Below are positions 41,669 to 53,776 of a stretch of DNA of 64,000 bases, in pieces. Both the position numbers and the translations under genes were made by a program. Positions within the stretch are counted from its first letter, which is position 1; each line of letters begins with the position of its first letter. Origin of the DNA: Ligula intestinalis (lineage: Eukaryota > Platyhelminthes > Cestoda > Diphyllobothriidea > Diphyllobothriidae); assembly GCA_036362985.1 (NCBI GenBank), contig JAYGXS010000001.1, positions 71,723,084 through 71,787,083 on the forward strand, read 5' to 3'. The notes beneath the pieces were generated by a model. That model was not told the origin of the DNA. It ran no database searches and was given only the letters and a program-made list of their open reading frames with translations.

Positions 41669-44565
41669 TTTATAATACGTGAAAAGAAAGCAGCAATGTG
41701 TGAGTCAAATGTGAGAAAATTATGAATGTTTGGGTCCGGGTACATAGTTATGCACCATCCTGATTTTTGTAAGGTACACGATGTAAATCATCGAGATAGT
41801 TTCCCAGATCATGGGGATAATAATGAGAGATACGAACTGCCTCCGAATGGATTGCAAATTTCCTGGACGCACATGAATTTTTTGTTCATAATTAGAGTAG
41901 AATAGTAATTCTGATGCTGAACCGTACCACTCATTTGAAGATGCACGTTTCCTGTTGCTGCTTTACTGCTTCAACAAGAACATATTGTAGAAGTCTTTTG
42001 TGAGACACGAAAGTCAAATTTTCCTTGTAGTCGCTTTTCGACGAAAATCATAACGGTGGTTCGGAAATACTTTCGAAATCGACAACGAATTTTTAATTCA
42101 CAAAGTTATCGAATCTGAACCAATACCCGTTTCTGTTGAAGAATTCCTATATCGTGGCCTGGCGAAAGCTATAAGCCAGGTGCGACCTCAACTGCTCCAT
42201 TTCAAGCCACAAACAAGGTGAATAAATAAATATTTTAGGCACCCAGAGGGAACTGTCATATAAAAAAAACACATGTTGCGCAAGCAATCAACGACTCTAA
42301 ACGATCGGCCCAGCTTGCATACAGCAGGCCTCCTGAAGTAGACGTTAATACTGATCCTTGCCACCAATGTTCCTTTAAGGAAATGCGTAGGACACCGCGA
42401 GATCCGTTCAATTAAAAACGTAGCTACTGAGGAAGTTCCGCCGGTAGTTTACAAGTACGGTCATCTACCGTTTTCAGAGAAGGCAACCTGTCTACTCTAA
42501 AAACTGTGGTATTAATTATAAATGGATAAAACTTTTGCCACACGATTACTTCGCACATTTTCATGCGAAGAATGGCAATGCAAAAAATCGAAAATGTTTC
42601 TGACAAGCCTCCCCTGCCGACAAACCTTTTCAACTTCATTTGGATTGGCTGAGTTCTGTGTTGTATACTGCCGTGACAGTCGGAAATAATTTGTCCATAT
42701 GACGATCTCTAACATATTAATTAATGTTTTTTGGCTTACAAACGAACCTTCTTTTAACGTTCTAAAACCGTATTGCCATAGAAAGGACTTAACTTTGTTT
42801 ATAAAGGTTCTGGGATACGTTTTTTACAGTTGCCTACATTTCGCTTAGTAATTATGGACTAAACTGAAATGAAAACTGCGAACTTTCTGGTAATTTCCGT
42901 AAAATCTATTTAAGTAATGCTGATATGTTGGCACAGCGCCCTTTTTCCCGGAGATATAGAAAATATTACTCTCTGTAGTTTATTCCATCCGTTCAAAACG
43001 CCTCCAATCTACTAGAGTTGCCTTTCATATAGATTGTGGCCTAATTTACTATGAAGCTCGTGAATAGATTCAAACAAATATCATTGGCAATAAAAACTTG
43101 GGGGACTGATCAGTTTGCAGAAACGTTCGTGTCGGAACGCATAGCATATTTGGTATAATTGGCTGTAGACATTGGGACGAGTGTTAAGTGAAAATTACTG
43201 GAGCGCAGAGGTTCTCATGTTCCCCAATATTTTAAAGGTGCTGCTCATCAAGCAGGTACGAGAAAGAATTGTTTCTCTCATTGGTCCTTAGGTGCAGAAG
43301 TTGAGGAACACAGCTTCGTCACATCAACAATAAAGCGGGCAACGGGCAGACCGGCTACCACGTCGAATTAGACAATCTTCACATGTGTCTCATTGCGTCT
43401 GATCCGATGGCATACAAGAGTTTGTTCTTGACAATAGGGACGACAGTCGAAGCGGCAGTGCCGCCAAGTTTGGTGCCGATGTCGAGCTCTCTAGAGCCAT
43501 CATGTCTGCAGCCGAAATGCACATATTACAACATCTTCTTAATTAAATTAGTACCTGGTGTCCTCATTACCTCATAATTTCAACTTTGGTGAAGTTCTGG
43601 TGTTCAGAGTCCACGCCTGAGGGACAAACATGAAAGTTGACTTTTTCCGGGGTCCTTTGATGGGTAGCCGCCTTCAAACGTTGAGGAACAGAAAGAACTT
43701 TGGGTTATGTGACCTCCATGCCTAAACCTCTTTTTGTAAACGGTTACGGGACTGCGGTCTGTGCAATGAACATAAATAGCTTCTTAGAGCCAAAGAAGAA
43801 TTGAGCATTTATACGAGACAGAGAGGAATAAATGCCTTGTACAATAAATCACCCATTAGGTTTATAATGCAACAAGGTCGCTCCTCGGTGTGAAAGAACA
43901 TTGCCCATCCCGACCCTGGCAGGGAGACGAAACTTTAAATGTCTAAGTGTTGGCTTGTAACCGACTTCTGTTCACTCTAACGTAGCCTACAAGATATCAT
44001 GCCATTTCCCATTCATAGACACTCCTGTTTATATGTCTGCACACATTGCACAAAAAATTCTTTTCGCTCGATTCCTATGTTCCCGACGTGTGATCCAAGG
44101 CTCGAACTTTTAAGGAGGGTCCTGCATTTAAAACCCGCATGCGGAAGCTCGGACTCCATTCAGTAAATAATAACTCAAACTATATGACTCAACAGCAGAG
44201 TTGTACACGGAAAGAAATCATTTAAATATTTGCTATATTTTAATCTCTTAACCAATAAAAGTGCAAAATTACTCTATTTACTCAAGACATGAATACTTTG
44301 AAAGAACGGGTGATTTCCATTGGACCGCGTTGTAAATGGTAGAATACAAATTTGTATTCACCAATATTTAATTTGCGGTTTTTACCCGAATAATATTTCT
44401 AATGAGCATAGCATCATACATGGACAGTTAAGGTCAATTTAATTCGATCACGTTTCATAATCTGACGTGGTAGTTGATGATCCAGTGTTGTGACATTCAT
44501 CACGTCAATGTCCTCTTTCGATTTAATTGGCTCTAAACTGTGTGCCCGAGTCCCCTTCCTCCAAG
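41669..44565. other. Intergenic, AT-rich, no gene recognised
   Basis: Only short frames and no recognisable domain, RNA or repeat boundary over 2.9 kb. Confidence 0.4.
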
Positions 44566-45327
44566 AATCCCTAATGGCAATATTCCGGAACCAAAGGATA
44601 GAATGGTTCCAGTAGGACCAAAGTGTAGCCTTTGGTTCCCCTGCGCCGTGATTGCGTGCATGGGCGGTTTTCCGCGCACTGGCCGGGGTAGTCTACAAGC
44701 CGTCATTAAAATCGATGGTTGACCACCCACATACAAGCTCCCACGTCCACCTGAGAAAAACCCTACGAGCACGCACGCCTCCTGCATTTGCTACCTCCCC
44801 CCTCTCCAAATACGGCGCCTGGATCGATGTCTTGCTTTGGAAACTTTTGCCGGCGTTTGAGAAGGTAGTCAGACAGCAAGTAAAAAACTAGGTCTAAACA
44901 TTTGGTTGAACCGAGCCTGCTCAGAATGCACTTGCTGCACGAAGTCGCCCCCTACTCCACTGCCCCTCCACCCGCAGCCCCCCCGCCCCTTATTTGAACG
45001 CATGTGCCCTGAACACGGGTTTTTCGCCCTATGCATACGCCGGCAAAAGTTGCCAAAGGAAGCCATCGATCCAGGCGCCGTATTTGGCGAGGGGGGAGGA
45101 AGCAAATGCAGGAGGCGTGCGTGCGCGTAGGGTTTTTCTCAGGTGGACGGAGGAGCTTGTGTGTGGGTGCTCGACTATCGATTTCGATGACGGCTTGTAG
45201 ACTTCCCCGGCCGGCGCACGGAATACCGCCCATATACGAAATCACGGCGCAGTGGAACCAAAGGCTACACTTTGGTCCTACTGGAACCATTCTATCCTTT
45301 GGTTCCGGAACATTGCCATTAGGGATT
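44566..45327. mobile_element. Foldback element with 291-bp inverted arms
   Basis: Left arm 44566-44856 and right arm 45037-45327 are inverted copies. Outer ends are AATCCCTAATGGCAATATTC / CATTGCCATTAGGGATT; inner ends are TTTTGCCGGCGT / ACGCCGGCAAAA. The spacer of about 180 bp contains CCACTGCCCCTCCACCCGC. The arms match closely, so the insertion or inversion is fairly recent. No transposase frame is seen. It could be a MITE, a foldback element, or two copies of a repeat inserted head to head. Confidence 0.8.
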
Positions 45328-46627
45328 ATGTTAGTGTTGACCTCTTTTTTTCCAGTCGACTGGAAACTGGCGTTTAATCTAGTTCCCCGGCCAAGCACCC
45401 CTTAAGTGCTTGCTTAAATACTGTCCCCCAACCCCCCGTTCGACTCTCTCGGCCTTCTACAAGAAAGTGGACGAGGCACAACAGCCGTCGGACCGGGCTA
45501 TCCTGAACACACTTGACCTAGTTGTCATTTCGCGTGGTGGTATAGAAGCGACTGCGGTGAGGGTCACTTGAAACCCCTTGGCCCGACCGACACATTCTAA
45601 GGCCACTTGCGTACCCCAAGCAGCGACAGATCATTTTTGTTGTTGTGGAATTTCACGCAATATGCCGAAGTCTACAATTAGCTCAGAATTTCCGAAGAGT
45701 TCCACAAATGCAGTGAAATTCTGGATAAAAATGGAATGTTATTGAAAAAAGAGAATTCAGCGTCCCACACGGTTTTCTTTGCTGACATCGTATCTGAAAC
45801 TCTGGTTACTAAGGGCCCCAGAGAATGTCAAGTGGTCCAGAGTATGGTGCTCATAAATGCCTGCACCCGTCTACTGTAGCACACACCACAGTTTTAAATT
45901 ATAAGACTAAAAGTAGGGTTAACTTGGTCGAAGTTTAGAGGTGAGTGCGAGAATTAACCCTAAACCGGAATATTCTGAATTATTAGCTTAGGAAACTATG
46001 TGTTTTTAGGCAAGACGAGACGTTTAACTGCCACGTGCTTCTGGTAGTTCCAAAACGTAGGTTTCGAGAGAAGAATGGTTGGCCACTGCCGTATTCGAGA
46101 GACTTGGAGGCTGAGATTGAGTCCTTTACGTTAGTTACGTCATGGTAAAATCTTCCTCGTACACCAGAGACACGGGAAGCAGCATTGCAAGGATTTACTG
46201 GTCTTTGGACCCTTCGGAAGTTCAGACGTATTGTTAATTGTCGAGGACAAATAAAAGCTGTGGCGGACAGACAACATAGATGTTCACTGCCTCAACATCG
46301 TGCAACTTCGCGGGCATCTGGTTCCGATTCGCTGACCGGCGGACTCTTGACCGACTTCAACTCGCGCACACACGCGCATCCACTTGAGCCCTCCCCCCTC
46401 CCCCGGCCAACGCGGCATCGGCCAAAACCCCCTCGGATTATGTCACACACCAACTGCACACCACTTGAAGTTACTCTCCAATCGCATACAGGCAGCTGCC
46501 GCCACTGCCTTTCTCTCTCCCTATCTCTCAGACATGACTGCGCGCAGTCAACACCGACACTGGCTTCGCTAATGGCTACTATGGCCTGCGACCGCAACGC
46601 AGGCGTCTGTGAACAACAAATCCCCAA
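45328..46627. other. Intergenic, no gene recognised
   Basis: A frame at 46185-46676 (163 codons) is open but compositionally odd (Pro/His/Arg-rich) and has no domain. Its minus-strand overlap at 46292-46708 is also open. I treat both as chance frames in GC-rich repeat sequence. Confidence 0.35.
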
Positions 46628-46890
46628 CTCCGAAGAAGAAGATGAGATCACTGGAACAAGCACTTTATTTTCCTGACGTTTCGGATTCCGTCGGGTATCC
46701 TTAGTCATAGGTTATCGTAAACAGGTCTGAGATATGAGCAGATAAGTACGATGGTGGCCTTAAAACTAAAGTGTTCAGGAAAGCAACCAACACTGTGCAA
46801 GTCCTGAACTACAATAGCAACCATCCAATCGGTCACAAAGGCAGCTGCGTAAGAGCGCTATTCCAGCGCGTCTAGACGCATTGCAGCGAA

Positions 46891-47754
46891 GTGGAAGACA
46901 AAATTGCTGAATTAGAGCATATTCGATGGGTACTGAGAGCAAATGCATACCCGCACACTTTTTTCAACCAGTGCATACGCAAACGAGAGACGAAGCCACG
47001 TCCAGCTGGTCCAAACGTTTGGCGAGCTCCTCCGTACGTGAAAAATGTATCGGAAGCGGTCAGCCGTCTACTCACCCCACTTGGAGTTGGAGTTGCACAC
47101 AGGCTGGAAGCAACCATCAGACGCCGGTTCATGAGGCCGAAAGACCCACTGCCACGGCAGGAAACGGCTGGAGTCGTTTACCGGATCTGGTGTAGTTGTG
47201 GACAAAGCAACTATGTCGGAGAAACCGGGAGATTACTTCAGAAGCGAATGGCCGAGCATGCAGCGGCGGTGAGGAAGAAAGACGTCAACTCCCAGGTTGC
47301 AGCTCACTCACAGGAACCCGGCCATAGTTTCAAGTTTGACGAGGCCGAAATCCTCGCAAGAGGGGACAACCGCGTGAGCCGCGAGCTGCTCGAGTCATGG
47401 TTCTCAGGCCCTCAGTCCATCAACAAGCGCAACGATTTGGCATTCCCGTACGGTGAACTGAGAAATTTCCTGAGCAAGAAAATCAGTCACGTGGGAAGGA
47501 CTGGGCGCAACTCTGACGACAGCGGGCGTAATTTTCGAGCAATTATCAAACCTGCATCCGACGCGGAAAAGAACGCTGTTGCAAATAATGAGCAATCACC
47601 AGACAAATTAAGACCGCCAGTGGTGGCTACAGGAACGGACAATCATAGTACGCATGCGGGTGACCGCTGTGAACTATACATACCGCACAATCTGTGCATG
47701 TATCACCCCTTATCTGCGCATGTCTCAGACCTGTTTACGATTACCTATGACTAA
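46891..47754 (+). CDS. Penelope-like element C-terminal protein with GIY-YIG endonuclease
   Basis: An open frame of 287 codons. The PLE connector (WRAPPYVKNVSEAVSRLL, LGVGVAHRLEATIRRRF) is followed by the nuclease: GVVYRIWCSCGQSNYVGETG (GVVY and YVG are the GIY and YIG positions), RLLQKRMAEHAAAV, then SQVAAHSQEPGHSFKFDEAE and SRELLESWFSGPQSINKRND. This domain nicks DNA for target-primed insertion. The frame is intact from 46891, but the RT upstream is absent, so the element cannot move alone. The frame is strikingly well kept compared with the broken LINEs nearby. Confidence 0.85.
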   Translation: MEDKIAELEHIRWVLRANAYPHTFFNQCIRKRETKPRPAGPNVWRAPPYVKNVSEAVSRLLTPLGVGVAHRLEATIRRRFMRPKDPLPRQETAGVVYRIWCSCGQSNYVGETGRLLQKRMAEHAAAVRKKDVNSQVAAHSQEPGHSFKFDEAEILARGDNRVSRELLESWFSGPQSINKRNDLAFPYGELRNFLSKKISHVGRTGRNSDDSGRNFRAIIKPASDAEKNAVANNEQSPDKLRPPVVATGTDNHSTHAGDRCELYIPHNLCMYHPLSAHVSDLFTITYD

Positions 47755-47775
47755 GGATACCCGACGGAATCCGAA
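47740..47775 (+). ncRNA. Degenerate hammerhead-like PLE terminus
   Basis: CCTATGACTAAGGAT...AATCCGAAACTTCAGG: a GGAT/ATCC stem lies before GAAAC, and CCT/AGG can form stem I. The CUGANGA box is changed to ATGACTA at two positions. The inverted copy at about 46672-46706 keeps GAAACGTC. Given the changes, activity is doubtful. Confidence 0.35.
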
Positions 47776-47839
47776 ACTTCAGGAAAATAAAGTCCTTGTT
47801 CCAGTGATCGCATCTTCTTCTTCAGAACTGCTGCCTGGA

Positions 47840-49890
47840 CCTCGTATATTCTCCTCCATTGGCAAATCCCTAACTGTGTTGACTTCTGGCTCTTCCTACA
47901 GTCCGGATCCGACCTGATGATTATAGCGCTCCGAGTACACTTACTGTTTAGTCCCCTCTAACTCATAGGCATTCATGAGTTTTTATCCATTAAACTTCCC
48001 TCTTCTGTTAACTGAATTGTACACCAGTAACATGCCATGTTTTGCGATTGATTCTATAAGGCTCTCCGTATAGAAGGTGTTATGGTGACGCGAGCCGTGG
48101 GACACTTACGGCCAACGGCGAAAACTGCACGCCAGCTGAGCCATGCGCACGCATGCGCTGTTGCTCTGAGCACACGTGACTCGCTCACACGTGCGCTGCA
48201 AGTACTCGAAAAGCTTCTCTCAGGGCCGCAGCATGGGAGACTACGAATCGGCGTGCGGGCCAGAATCCCCGTCGCACTCTATAGGCCAGGAATGTTCCAG
48301 AAGGGCCAGAACCTTAAAAATATGCTGAAGTTGACAAGCTAAGAAATCCTCTGTCTCTGTGTGGTGGTGAATACAGCCCTTGCCTTTAGAACCGGCTCTT
48401 TGTCTCCTTCTGTCTATTAGTCGGATTATAGCATAGCAGTAGGTAACAAACTCTAAGAGTTGAGCGAGCGATTGGGAGGCATGCCCATAGACACCATGTT
48501 GAAATTAGTAGTCACATATAAACCTGGGTCCAACATCTGCAAGATGCGTTTTTTGGCATCTTAATCAATAACTGTCGAGCGGACCCGCCAACCCAAACCT
48601 GCACTGTGGTCAATGAAGAAGCACTTGCAGCCAAGATCCAATCCGTTGGGACCTCGAACTCTCTGCGAATTACTAGTAAAGGCATTGACATGATCTCAGA
48701 ATAGAACGGCTTACTGAGCCCCTACCACCATTTACGATCATTTTTAAAAGTAGGTTATGCCCCATTGCTTACGATATGGGCTGCTTGCTTATTCTGTTCT
48801 TCCCCATTGGATTTGCCAGTACTGCACATCGAAGTTTCTTATATAACCGTGAATTCTTCTTAGCGAAAGTGACCAACACTGGTCTGGGATTGTGATCTGC
48901 GTGTACACAAGGTTGGCACGCGTGAAACCTATTCAGCATCAGCCTTCATCCCTCTTTCAAGGCCTATCAGGTTTTCATGCTAAAGGTCAGTCAACGGTCA
49001 AACTAAGAAGGTGTCCGAGCCAGACACGGAGTGTGACGCCCTGGACTGCCAAGTCCTGCTGTCGTAGATGAGGCCGTGGAAAATGCTAACAGTGCCTCAA
49101 GAAATGACTATCTTACCCAGAAACGAAGGGCTGACTCGCCGTCAGTCTAATATGAGACCGATCCTCTGCCAGTGACAGTCAGTGACCCCCAGGCTGTCAC
49201 TTTCTTCCCATAGCCACTTACGTCATAACATCTGCGGCTCGAACCAGGCTCGCCCGGACGAGACGCTACTAGACTCGAGAATGTATACAGCAAAACACTT
49301 CTACGTCAGGGTATTGTTGCTCATAATTATCTGATTGGTGAAGAAAGTTGTGGTTTTCAATGCTGTGTTAGTAACATTCGGTTACTTACACTGGTTGTTC
49401 TGTTGCATCGTTCGTGTTTATCAATCTGCCGCATTCTTATTGATCCATTTAATAGTAGTCATTCCAACAGGCTGTCGATACCTAGTCACCTCTGCGATTA
49501 GTTGGTCAACAGCTTGATCCACGAAGCCTCAGTGGCGCGGTGAACATATACGGGAAATAACCTTAATTGGGTGTTCTCACTTGCCGCACAGAACGAGATA
49601 AAAACGACTCCTTTCAAATAAAACTAGAATTTTTAGTGCTACCTATTAAGAATGGCATGAAATTCTTGATAGCAAGAGAGTTAGTAAGCGCACTAATTCA
49701 TAAATCTGCTTATCAGACTAAAATTAATTGGACGTTAAACTGTATCCTTAGAGTATGTCATACAAGGGTTCTGCGCCATTTCTTCTATTCTTGTAAGAAA
49801 GCAAGTTTAATGTTCAAGGAAATTTCTGCAAATCCCGGGGGCGGAACTTGCGAAAATTGTTTTAAATTTTCGATGAAAGAACTCATAAGC
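47840..49890. other. Intergenic, no gene recognised
   Basis: 48060-48340 is a GC-rich patch with an 86-codon frame, unidentified. A plus-strand frame at 49567-49983 (138 codons) runs into the next PLE, but only its last part could belong to it. Confidence 0.35.
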
Positions 49891-50384
49891 AGATCAAAGC
49901 GACGCCGCAGGTTCCCCAATCTCCCGCATAGTCGTAAAACTGGTCTTATAAGAGCTAGAACAAGTTGCCTTCAACCAACGTGAGCCTGCGTTCTGGTGCC
50001 GATACGTGGAGGACACATTTTTTACAATTGAACGGAGCAGACTAGCAGATTTCCAAAACCTGCTTAACGGCATCTTATCCGTCATCCAATTCAAAAGGGA
50101 AGAAGAGAAGGCTAATCAACAGCCCTTACCCGACGTCCTCGTTACGTTCAGAGCCAGTGGAAAAGTCAGAATTATGGTGTATAGAAAGGTGAATAACACA
50201 ACTTAAGTGCTCAACTACCATAGTAACCATCCCATGACGCATACACAAGGCTGTATTAGAGCACTCTCCCAGAGGGTGAAAAAAAAATCAAAGTAAACCT
50301 GAGCGACTAATGTGCGAACGAGAGTATCTTCAGGACAAACTCGCAAAGAATGGATACCCGAACAATTTTGTCAACGAGAGGAAG

Positions 50385-51085
50385 ATGACTCGATCGCTGG
50401 GACAATATGCTTATTCGCCTGATGCTTCGACATCCGTCGCGGATTCATCATCAGAAACATAATCACAGAACAGCAGTAGATACAGGTAGTTTGCGCACAG
50501 GAGTCTGCCATAAAATTTAAACGTGCAGAAAAAAATCGATAAATGTTTGGTGTGTGCGCTGATTTGTTACGTCAGCAACGACCATCTGGCCACGCGGTGT
50601 TGGCATAACATGAGGCGGTAGCCTGTCTGTTCCCCGAGCGGTGACTTGCTTTGGCCAAATTTAGTCTCTGCACCAAATAGGGATCGAGCAAATCGTTGCA
50701 CCTGTTGATGAATTGAGGGCTCGTGAACTATGACTCAGGTACTTCTCGGCTCACCCGATTGTCACCTCTTGCGAGAAGTTCGACCTCATTAAACTTGAAT
50801 GTGTGGCCGGGTCTCGTCGAATGAGCCGCAACTCGAGACTTGACATCATTTCGCCGTACTACTGCAACGTGTTCGGCAATTCGTGTCTTGAGAAGTCTGC
50901 CAGTTTATCCGACATATTTGCTTTTCCAGCAACTGCACCAGATCCTTTAGACGACTCCAGATGTTTCTTGCCGTGGCAGTGGGTCTTTATGTTTCATGAT
51001 CTGACGCCTTATGGCTGCTTCCGGCCCGTATGCGACTCCAACTCCAAGTGGTGCGAGAAGGCGGCATTTACCTCCGTACGCATCC
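50385..51085 (-). mobile_element. Penelope-like element 3, inserted in PLE 2
   Basis: On the minus strand from about 51075: RLLAPLGVGVAYGPEAAIRR, KDPLPRQETSGVV, then with frameshifts SRVAAHSTRPGHTFKFNEVE, LARGDNRVSREV and a 3' end with CTGATGA ... GAAGC ATCAGG ... GTCCCAGCGATCG. It is 5'-truncated within the connector, as usual for target-primed insertion. The host PLE reads through on both sides, so this copy is younger. Confidence 0.75.
50419..50454 (-). ncRNA. Hammerhead-like motif at PLE 3 end
   Basis: Minus strand: CTGATGA (50454-50448), an ATCCG/CGGAT stem, then GAAGC (50428-50424) and ATCAGG. The CUGANGA box is perfect, but the GAAA box reads GAAG, so the ribozyme is probably dead. 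Confidence 0.45.
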
Positions 51086-51713
51086 ACGGGAAACGGACGG
51101 AGGAGGGCTACCAACACTCTGGCACCCTCTATCGTATGTAAAGGATGTGTCAGAAGCAACGGAACGTATTGCGGCATGGTTCAGTGTGGGCGTCGCTCCT
51201 CGGCCGACAGATACGATGCGTTCGCGGATCATGCAAATAAAAGACTCACTGGAGGTAGGTGAGTAGTCTGGAGTCATTTATCAAATGCCAATTCGCGACT
51301 GTTCTCGGCATTATGCAAGGCAGACCGGACTCCAACTTAACTCGATAATAATGGAACAAAAACGGACAGTGCGGAAAGAAAATCCACTGTTTAAGACCAC
51401 TACCAAAACCCCGGAGGAAGGCCACGTCACTTCACGGGTACGCAGATGATGGCATGACTCGGGATGTAAGGCGGTGCAGAAAATACTGGGGGCCCGGGTA
51501 CCTGACTCCCGCTCTATCAACCGATTTTCGTTCGGGCGGCCAAGAGGCTCGCCCAGTTCCTAGCCAACGACACACACTGTGATAACGCCGTGAGACGACG
51601 TAGATTTGGACTAAACCTTATCACGAATGCAACTCCTCCCCCCTATCCCACCCCCTTTTTTATTTTACCTGAACTACAAAAGTACGGCGATTCTTGCTGT
51701 ACACCTTTTGTCT

Positions 51714-51750
51714 CTGAAGATGACTTCGTGTACAAAGCCGAAGGCTTAGA
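51714..51750 (+). ncRNA. Hammerhead-like motif at PLE 2 end
   Basis: CTGAAGA (51714-51720), GACTTCG...AAAGCC, then GAAGGC (51740-51745). The CUGANGA box is intact, the GAAA box reads GAAG, and stem II is poor. It lies where the end of PLE 2 is expected, followed by GTCCCAGTGAT. Confidence 0.35.
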
Positions 51751-51800
51751 CGAATGGAAATGCTGTCCCAGTGATGAGGCTTTCATCGTCTTTACAACAC

Positions 51801-53046
51801 TTTGCTATCTCAATTTTGGAAGAGCAGTTGGCGAACATACGTAGGCTCTCGATATATTTTCCTCGGGCCATTACAGTTACAGGATATTTCCAAGCTCATT
51901 TATCGTCACCCGGAATTCTGAAATGCGTTTTCGATTCAAAAGTATTAATAACGAATGGTTTTAAAAATGACGATCGTACAGCCTAATCTAAATACATTTT
52001 GGTCACATCAGGATGCCGGCTTTTTAACGAGCGTCTTTCTGACCACTAAGTAGAAGTATGCACTGTAAAAAGTAACTTCTTAAGTAGTATGCCTTTTTGT
52101 CATTGATTTGGACTGCCTTTATAGATTCAAATATACTTTTTGAAAAACATGTAGGAAAAAAATATTTGTTGTACTCAGTTGGTAGAAAATTACGCTTTTT
52201 TAAATTTTATACTGAAAGAAAGAGTCATTTTCAGTTTTCAGAAAGTTTCTAAATTGTCGGGGCGGGGTAAAAAGTTAAGGAAGCGGTCGGTAATGGTTTT
52301 CTATTACATTTTTTATCTCTTACGAAAACAATCACTCGAATTGACGGGTAAACTGGCCATAAAAGCAGGTACAGCATAATATTTTAATGTACATTAAGGA
52401 TTATTTTCTTCATCATAATATTTTAGTATAGAATACCTTGTAACAACCATTACAAGTTATACAGTAGGTGTGAACGTTTGCATGACATTCTATTAATGGC
52501 GGAACTCGCATATTACCATATCTTGGCATGACAACACAAGCATAATAACTTACGTTTCATATGGCGGCCTCGTTTTAAGCCGAGACCTCTATTTTACGTG
52601 ATAACCTGCAAGGTAACATGATAGGTCCTCTTTTATTTTTGCTTTAGATTAATTACATTTCATCAACAGTTAAATATTCTCAATCTTTTATTTATGATGG
52701 TGGTCTCAAGTGTGTGTATTCCTTCTCTATCTGTACGACCAAGTGATGCTTAGGATAAATTTATTCGGATTTGCATGCACTTTCTGCATGAAGTTCAACG
52801 TGGCTAATAGAATTCTCCCTTTCTAAGTGCGTTTTGGGCCTAAAAGACTACCGCAACCAGTCATTTTTCGATTAGGCCCAATGGCTGAATGTTCCACAGT
52901 CAAGCACTTAGGATTAAGTTACACCCAATAAAGTATATCCCTTGCCTTAAGCCGATAGAACAACTTTCAAAGTTGCCCAGATTTGCAGCTTACTTTCTGA
53001 TAATTTCCACCTTCCAGCAATTAAATTAAGAGCTTATCGTATTGTG
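51801..53046. other. Intergenic, AT-rich, no gene recognised
   Basis: No frame with a recognised domain and no repeat boundary found. Confidence 0.4.
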
Positions 53047-53545
53047 AGGGGGATTTAGCAGATTTGCTTAATTCAGTTGACCCAACTGTTTAAAATTCGC
53101 GGCCTGGGTGGGAGTCGAACCCACACAGCAGTGAAGGCTTTTGCGCAGCCAATTCTCTGCCACTGAGCAACGAGGCATACCATTAGCCATGAATTTGATC
53201 ACACTTAGATCGGTTTTACCCGCCCAACTTACTACTTGTATGCAATACACCATTACGGAATAGCAAGGTGACTGCCCAGACAGGATCTCCTAAGCAATCA
53301 TCTAGAATCCACCAGAATTACCACTTGGTTCACTTTATTGTCGAGGGGTTTGGCAGATCTGCTTAATTCAGTTGACCCAATTGTGAAAAATTCGCAACCT
53401 TAATCCAAGTGTGATCAAATTCATGGCTCACACTGAGCTCGGTAGCTCATATTTTGAGCGTTGGCTGTGCAAAAGCCTCCCCTACTGTGTGGGATCGACT
53501 TCCAACAAGACCCCGCGTTTTTCACAATTGGGTCAACTGAAGTTT
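53047..53545. mobile_element. Composite tRNA-like element, copy 2
   Basis: 53095-53180, minus strand, is tRNA-like: GCTCAGTGGCAGAG (A box) and TGGGTTCGACTCCCA (T arm), with a longer variable region. The spacer (53185-53340) matches that of copy 1 (TTACCCGCCCAACTT, GACTGCCCAGACAGGAT, CCTAAGCAATCATC). A palindromic part follows, starting GGCAGATCTGCTTAATTCAG and holding a plus-strand tRNA-like arm (GAGCGTTGGCTGTGCAAAAG). It ends CACAATTGGGTCAACTGAAG. The layout is the same as 27474-27924, but the tRNA-like heads differ. Confidence 0.6.
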
Positions 53546-53776
53546 GTTTTATGTTTGTCCTTGATATTTTTAAGTACTGCTACCCATTATTTGACTTTAT
53601 GATGGAGACCAACCGTTACACTTTGAAAATGTCAAAAGACATTTAACGAGAAAAATTCCAATGTCCGATACTTTCAAATACTTTCTACTCAAATAGATGC
53701 AAGTTATTGAAACTAAAATTTGTACGGGTTCGGAGACTGGAAGCAGGCTTTTGTCTACGATTTAGCCCTATAATTC

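Larger units (their letters stand above)
46628..47832 (+). mobile_element. Penelope-like element 1, 5'-truncated with inverted end
   Basis: 46628-46740 is an inverted copy of the 3' end at 47710-47832; they share ACTAAGGATACCCGACGGAA, TCCGAAAC and GTTCCAGTGAT in opposite orientation. Between them lie the very end of the RT (VFRKATNTVQVLNYNSNHP), a connector and the GIY-YIG endonuclease. Inverted terminal copies of this sort are typical of PLE insertions. Reverse transcriptase proper is missing. Confidence 0.85.
49897..51800 (+). mobile_element. Penelope-like element 2, split by another PLE
   Basis: 49897-50280 codes the end of the RT in broken frames: GSPISRIVVKLVL, ELEQVAFNQREPAFWCRYVE (RYVDD box as RYVED), then VYRKVNNTT and YHSNHP. 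50300-50384 gives the connector (YLQDKLAKNGYPNNFVNERK). The element resumes at about 51095: GLPTLWHPLSYVKDVSEATE, VGVAPRPTDTMRSRI and a decayed GIY-YIG region (SGVIYQMPIRDC ... YARQTGL). It ends near 51714-51790 with CTGAAGA ... GTCCCAGTGATGAGG. The middle, about 50385-51085, is a second PLE on the other strand. Confidence 0.75.

Noticed and set aside
46185..46676. 163-codon open frame as a gene
   Set aside because: Pro/His/Arg-rich composition, an equally long open frame on the opposite strand, no domain and no splice context; it also runs into the inverted PLE end.
53095..53180. Functional class II tRNA gene on the minus strand
   Set aside because: The T arm and A box are clear, but the acceptor stem pairs over only four bases and the anticodon loop lacks the usual layout. 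It is part of the same composite element.
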